DNA of 64,000 nucleotides from Flectonema sp. DT1601. Lineage: Eukaryota; Euglenozoa; Diplonemea; Diplonemida; Diplonemidae. How positions within the stretch are numbered: the first letter of the stretch is position 1; the number at the start of each line of letters is the position of its first letter. The position numbers were made by a program, and so were the translations under genes. The stretch spans positions 829,501 to 893,500 of the forward strand of contig OZ025785.1 of the NCBI GenBank assembly GCA_964019425.1. Direction: 5' to 3'. Positions 59,783 to 64,000 of the stretch are shown here, one piece after another. The notes below the pieces were generated by a model, which saw nothing but the letters and a program-made list of their open reading frames with translations, was not told the DNA's origin and ran no database searches.

Positions 59783-62700
59783 TTAACTCGCAGCAGGTGG
59801 AGGTGGAGGAGGTACCCAAACATCATCATCATCACTATCGTCATCATATTCTGGGAGAGGTTGATCATTTGGTTTTCTATCACTCGCCATCATAATACCT
59901 CTGAGAAGACCTGGAGGAGGTACAAATGGAGCAGGTGCAGCAACATGAGGTGTCGCAGGAGTTGGCATTGGACCAGTGTAGGAAGGCTTTACTCCTATTG
60001 CATTTGGATTTACCCCTCCGACTAGAAGACCTCCAGGCATATTTGATGATTGAACAGACGACTGAGGAACTTGAGACGACCTCACCGTTGTACTTCCTGT
60101 TGGAGTGTTTTGACTTTCTGACTGCCATTCAGCTGTTGGATTATCACTCTGAGATCCAATCGTTGGTGATGGAACACCTCTAGTTGATTCAACCGATGGG
60201 TCTTGTAAATTACGAAGTACTTGTACACTTCTAACATCTTCAGAACTAGAAACTGACATCCCTTCTCCCATTCTCAGAGGTGGTGGCGCTTCATCACCCA
60301 GTCTGAATAACACTTCTTCAGCACTCGGACGAGCGTATCTATTCCTCTGTAATGTCTGTCTAACTAAATCTTGAACAAGAGGACTGTATCCTCTATCAGC
60401 TAATGACTTGCTTACTTCATTATGAAATCCTTTACGACCAACGTGGACACACATTACTCGGCAAGACCGACTCTTTTTGTGACACATCGCGTATATAATA
60501 CAACCTAACGACCAGATATCAATTTTTGTATCGTAGGGACCATCAAAGGCTTCAGGGGCCATGAATGCTAGTGTCCCAGCATGTGTATGCATGTATGTCT
60601 TATCAACAAGTCTTGACAGACCAAAATCAGTAACCACAACCTGTTTACGATCCTTTGATAATAGAATATTCTCAGGCTTTAAATCTCTGTGAACAACCGG
60701 AGGAGATTGGCTGTGAAAGTGTAGTAAGACTTCACTTATTTGTCTCCCAAAACTTACAATTAATTGTTCAGGAATAGTCTTCTGAGGATATGATGAAATA
60801 AAAGCAGCTAAATCGCCCTGTTCATAATACGGTAGAACGATGTACACACAACTGGGTGCTGTGAATGATTCCACTATACTAATTAGTCCTTTATGAGGTG
60901 GTAGACTCTTTAAAATAGAAACTTCACGGCGGGCAATTCGGAAATCACGATCTGATCGACATTCAATTTTCTTAAGTGAAAACAGTACTTCGGTGTCTTT
61001 TTTTCTGACAAGATAAACCTGACCAAATCCCCCTCTCCCCAATTGACGAATAGTTTCGTATCCGAAACTTTCATTCTGAGGGACATATGAAAAGTGAACT
61101 ACATCTGTAGAACCCGCAGAGCAGTCTGCAGAACCAGCCGGACTCTTTCTGATAAGAGGAAGCTCATCCGGATGTACTTTTTTATTATAAACTCTCGACA
61201 TAGCGACTACAAGAATAATGACAACAGCAGCACCGCAGGAAGCAGCTGCGACTGGTGCCATCCATGCTGTTCGATCACCTACCGAAGCAGTTCTTGGTCT
61301 AGCTGAGACGTTTAATTGAATAACAGTCTCATTAGCAGTGTAGACTAAAAGTGTTCCTTCCTCGTTCACATCAAACGAATGCCAAGGCATCCATGTAGAG
61401 GTGTCAGGGGTTGGAAATGCCTGAGCCAGTTTCCCAGATAAAACTTCCGCTGGAATCAAATCGCCGCCAATTAAAATTGCATCGTATATTCTAACAGCGC
61501 GGGAATACATGTCTTTCCAAACTTTACTACTGTATGATCGATTTGCGCTGGCGATTGGTATCTTCCAAAGTAGTTGCCCATCAGTAAGTCGTAAAGCCAT
61601 TATAAAAGGGTCCTCGTATCCGGGATATTGCTGTTCATCATCTGTAAAATTACAATCAGGAAATATTCCAGAAATCCAAGTACAGTTGTACCAGGTACCG
61701 TTAACGAATGAAGATCCTCCCAGAAAGACTACATCACCTCTAATGACTGGAGGTGAAAGAGTAACATTTCTGTCAGCTACGTATCTCCACATAACAGAAT
61801 CATACATGAAAGGTGAGTCTTCCTTGGCTTTATTTGTGTCAACTGCCCACAAAGTACATCCAAACCAGAATATTGGAGGTGTGAAATTCAACGGAGGTAC
61901 GTCGCATGCTGTGAACAAAGCAGCACCACTACTTGATAACGAGGGACGGCCAATTGATGCAGGGAGGTCTATTTTCCAAAAAGGTTTACCTCCACCGTGA
62001 GTGATGGCTTCAACTCTACCATCTGGCTGTCCGAGAGGAGCGAGATCTCCACCATTGAAGTATGTTGTTGTTAAGAGAACTGTTTCACCTTCAGCAGCAA
62101 TTCTTGCTAACCATGGAGGTGCTCTACAGGGTGCAACCCAAGCACATTTACCAGTAGTAACGTTTAGAGCGTACACAAAGTTTTGTAAATTATTACTCGT
62201 ACTAACACCTGTCTTGTATACAATATCTCCAACCAGAATCGGTGATGTGAAATCTTCTCCAATTGGACCGATAGGGGCAAGCCAGTTAAGTTGTCCATCA
62301 GAAGCACGACGAGACACAACATGTCCTTCAGTAATGTTTGAGTTCACGTAGTAAATATTCCCACCTCCAGCTATGACGTTAGTCCCAGCTCTGACATCGA
62401 GTGTTGAGTTCCAGATATTATGACCTGTTGACTTGTTTAGAGCAAAGAATTCAGGTCCATTTACAACATTGTCTATTTGAACATAAACATGTCCATCAGC
62501 AACTACAGGTTGCATTGAGACGTGGAGGAATGATTCGTTATCTTCGTTAATTGATTGAATATCTTTCTCGAAATCAACATCTCCAGTTATCAAAGACCTC
62601 CTTTCAAGGTGACCTACCGTAGTGTTGCTCCACATGACATCTCCTCGTAATAGGACGATACTTTCTCCATCAATTGTTGGGCTTCCAACCATGAAGTCAA

Positions 62701-62965
62701 CCGTCTTTGTCCAGATTATCGGAGGATCTCCTAAAGCAGCTTTGCTGTGTGGTGACGGTTTGGGTGGTGCTGGTGGGTATGCCATCCATGTACCAAAACA
62801 CTTTGTTTGGCAATTTATTTGCAAACTACAAAAACTATCAGTGTCCCAGCAGCCATAACATTCACCTTCTTGACTACACAGATAACAACACTTTGAACTT
62901 CGTACTTCATAAAGTAACGTTGTGAATACAAACGTAATTAATAACAGTCTTGTTAGACTCATCAT
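59783..62965 (-). CDS. Receptor protein kinase with PQQ-like beta-propeller ectodomain
   Basis: Single frame of 1060 residues from the ATG at 62965. Signal peptide ~1-23. A compact Cys-rich segment spans 26-57 (CCYLCSQEGECYGCW). A long ectodomain (~80-565) has repeated G-x-x-x-W motifs typical of PQQ-type propeller blades (DGQLNWLAPIG, TGKCAWVAPC, DGQLLWKIPIA) and many N-glycosylation sequons. A membrane span lies at ~568-590. The kinase domain (~635-890) has all key residues: GRGGFGQVYLV, Lys665, Glu681, HRDLKPEN (Asp761), DFG at 780-782, and MAPE. A Pro/Ser-rich tail ends in an Asp run and polyproline. The layout recalls IRE1 and PERK, whose luminal domains are related propellers, but there is no RNase domain and the kinase looks NEK/generic Ser/Thr. 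Ligand unknown. No frame defect was seen. Confidence 0.93.
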   Translation of the reverse strand: MMSLTRLLLITFVFTTLLYEVRSSKCCYLCSQEGECYGCWDTDSFCSLQINCQTKCFGTWMAYPPAPPKPSPHSKAALGDPPIIWTKTVDFMVGSPTIDGESIVLLRGDVMWSNTTVGHLERRSLITGDVDFEKDIQSINEDNESFLHVSMQPVVADGHVYVQIDNVVNGPEFFALNKSTGHNIWNSTLDVRAGTNVIAGGGNIYYVNSNITEGHVVSRRASDGQLNWLAPIGPIGEDFTSPILVGDIVYKTGVSTSNNLQNFVYALNVTTGKCAWVAPCRAPPWLARIAAEGETVLLTTTYFNGGDLAPLGQPDGRVEAITHGGGKPFWKIDLPASIGRPSLSSSGAALFTACDVPPLNFTPPIFWFGCTLWAVDTNKAKEDSPFMYDSVMWRYVADRNVTLSPPVIRGDVVFLGGSSFVNGTWYNCTWISGIFPDCNFTDDEQQYPGYEDPFIMALRLTDGQLLWKIPIASANRSYSSKVWKDMYSRAVRIYDAILIGGDLIPAEVLSGKLAQAFPTPDTSTWMPWHSFDVNEEGTLLVYTANETVIQLNVSARPRTASVGDRTAWMAPVAAASCGAAVVIILVVAMSRVYNKKVHPDELPLIRKSPAGSADCSAGSTDVVHFSYVPQNESFGYETIRQLGRGGFGQVYLVRKKDTEVLFSLKKIECRSDRDFRIARREVSILKSLPPHKGLISIVESFTAPSCVYIVLPYYEQGDLAAFISSYPQKTIPEQLIVSFGRQISEVLLHFHSQSPPVVHRDLKPENILLSKDRKQVVVTDFGLSRLVDKTYMHTHAGTLAFMAPEAFDGPYDTKIDIWSLGCIIYAMCHKKSRSCRVMCVHVGRKGFHNEVSKSLADRGYSPLVQDLVRQTLQRNRYARPSAEEVLFRLGDEAPPPLRMGEGMSVSSSEDVRSVQVLRNLQDPSVESTRGVPSPTIGSQSDNPTAEWQSESQNTPTGSTTVRSSQVPQSSVQSSNMPGGLLVGGVNPNAIGVKPSYTGPMPTPATPHVAAPAPFVPPPGLLRGIMMASDRKPNDQPLPEYDDDSDDDDVWVPPPPPPAAS

Positions 62966-64000
62966 CGTGAAGAGAACTCACAGCTCTCTTGACTGAATGG
63001 AGGAAAGATGATATAATATTTATTAATACAAATCATGCTATGAAATGAAGTGACTAATTAACATCTTTTACTGCGGGGAGATAAATGAAACTATTCATTC
63101 GTTTTGTGCACATCTTCTGAAGACGGACAGCAAAGTGTCTGTGAACAACCCGAACACTAACCCGCCTGGTGAGGTGGTTATGAAGCAATCGGGTGATAAA
63201 AACAATCGAAAGAATAGTGGCGGCCTAACATAGTAAGCCGCCAGAAAAGAGAGAAAAAGATGTCCAATGACGCACACAATAGAACAAGCTAGACAGGGAA
63301 CCACCAACCGTGTTTTTCGGGTCTAAACAACGACCCGATGACGGTCTTAAAGACAATTTAGCCTTTTAGGAAGGTGACATGTTCCACGTACTTTTTTTAT
63401 ATTGAAGGAAGGCATTAATAACCAACAAAAGACAGAAGGAAAGACGTCACACCAAGCAGCCTTTTTTGGCCCTCAAACACGACGTATATTTTTCACTCAA
63501 CTCGCATGTCACGGAGGAAAACATGGGACTGGGAAGGGAGACAGCAAACACACTGGAAGCCCAAAGACCCACAGATGCCAGCATTAACTTCTGTAATAAT
63601 AATAAGAAGCACTGCATGCTTGCCAGCACCCACAGATGCCAGCAAATCGTTTTAATTTGAAAAATGAGACCCAAAACAGAGTCAGCTTAAAAATTACTTT
63701 ACGGACCTAGTACTCGTTGACATGACGTAAGGAGCTGAAAGGTTTTTACGACAAGCGCAAAGGAGCACTATTTCTGTTGTTAAAAAGCTCTATGTGCTTA
63801 GCACGGAATTGTTTATTGACTAAAGACAGATATTTGTTATTTACAATAATATTGAATTGGATTGTGGACACAATTCATTATCTCGTGCAGCTAATCAGCC
63901 GGTTGGAAAGACTTAGTAGTAGAGAGAGCGAGACGACAGGCAAATATATTTTAGAGTCGAGCAGTCTTTGAGACACCACGAGCCGCCTGACGGATGGCAA
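62966..64000. other. Terminal 1 kb, no gene seen
   Basis: Holds the 5' flank of the receptor-kinase gene. A short direct repeat (ACCCACAGATGCCAGCA-like) occurs near 63568 and 63629. A plus-strand open frame at 63402-63587 has no family resemblance. A gene starting beyond the window cannot be excluded. Confidence 0.5.

Noticed and set aside
63560-63650. Short direct repeat (CCCACAGATGCCAGCA) as a mobile-element footprint
   Set aside because: Two copies only, no terminal inverted repeats or target duplications seen.

Overview
This window comes from a nuclear eukaryotic genome. Genes of eukaryotic families (ataxin-2, TIM44, eIF3b, NAC alpha, an NCKX exchanger, ODR-4) are interrupted by short spliceosomal introns of about 65-123 nt, mostly with GTATGT donors and CAG acceptors. 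Coding DNA is moderately GC-rich; the DNA between genes is AT-rich and full of A and T homopolymers. The repeat-rich surface proteins and a membrane receptor kinase fit a unicellular or simple eukaryote, but I cannot place the lineage from the sequence. No tRNA, rRNA, CRISPR or bacterial-type operon signal was found.

Layout, low to high coordinate. Every well-supported gene is on the minus strand. (1) 1-5570: the 3'-truncated ataxin-2 homologue with long polyQ tracts, a poly-T-rich spacer, then a TIM44-family mitochondrial import protein. (2) 5660-30840: five tandem genes for type I membrane proteins. Four carry 49, 79, 154 and 147 copies of a 13-residue Ser/Asp/His/Glu repeat (39 bp); the fifth has a shorter, His-richer variant. 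Near-identical spacers of about 690 bp separate them, and one copy of that spacer also lies in front of TIM44. The two largest arrays have nested periodicity (39 bp, often 78 bp, then about 0.9-1.0 kb) recorded by silent substitutions. (3) 31600-39530: a two-PDZ/EF-hand protein, a truncated one-PDZ relative, an ODR-4 homologue with a C-terminal membrane anchor on its own small exon, and eIF3b. A possible small plus-strand gene lies at 34033-34362. (4) 40220-45550: two NAC-alpha genes identical through exons and intron, flanking a subtilisin-like protease. (5) 47490-52480: a five-exon NCKX-type Na/Ca-K exchanger with an unusual insert, then an unrecognised cysteine-rich protein. (6) 52480-59780: gene-poor, homopolymer-rich DNA holding a decayed piggyBac-type transposon bounded by TTAA. 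(7) 59783-62965: a 1060-residue receptor kinase with a PQQ-like beta-propeller ectodomain, then about 1 kb with no gene seen.

The genes do not form one obvious pathway. Several are housekeeping (translation, nascent-chain binding, mitochondrial import). Several concern the cell surface or secretory route: the repeat proteins, ODR-4, exchanger, protease and receptor kinase. The most unusual system is the surface-protein array. It seems to be evolving by repeat amplification and unequal exchange while keeping its reading frame and its membrane-proximal domain.
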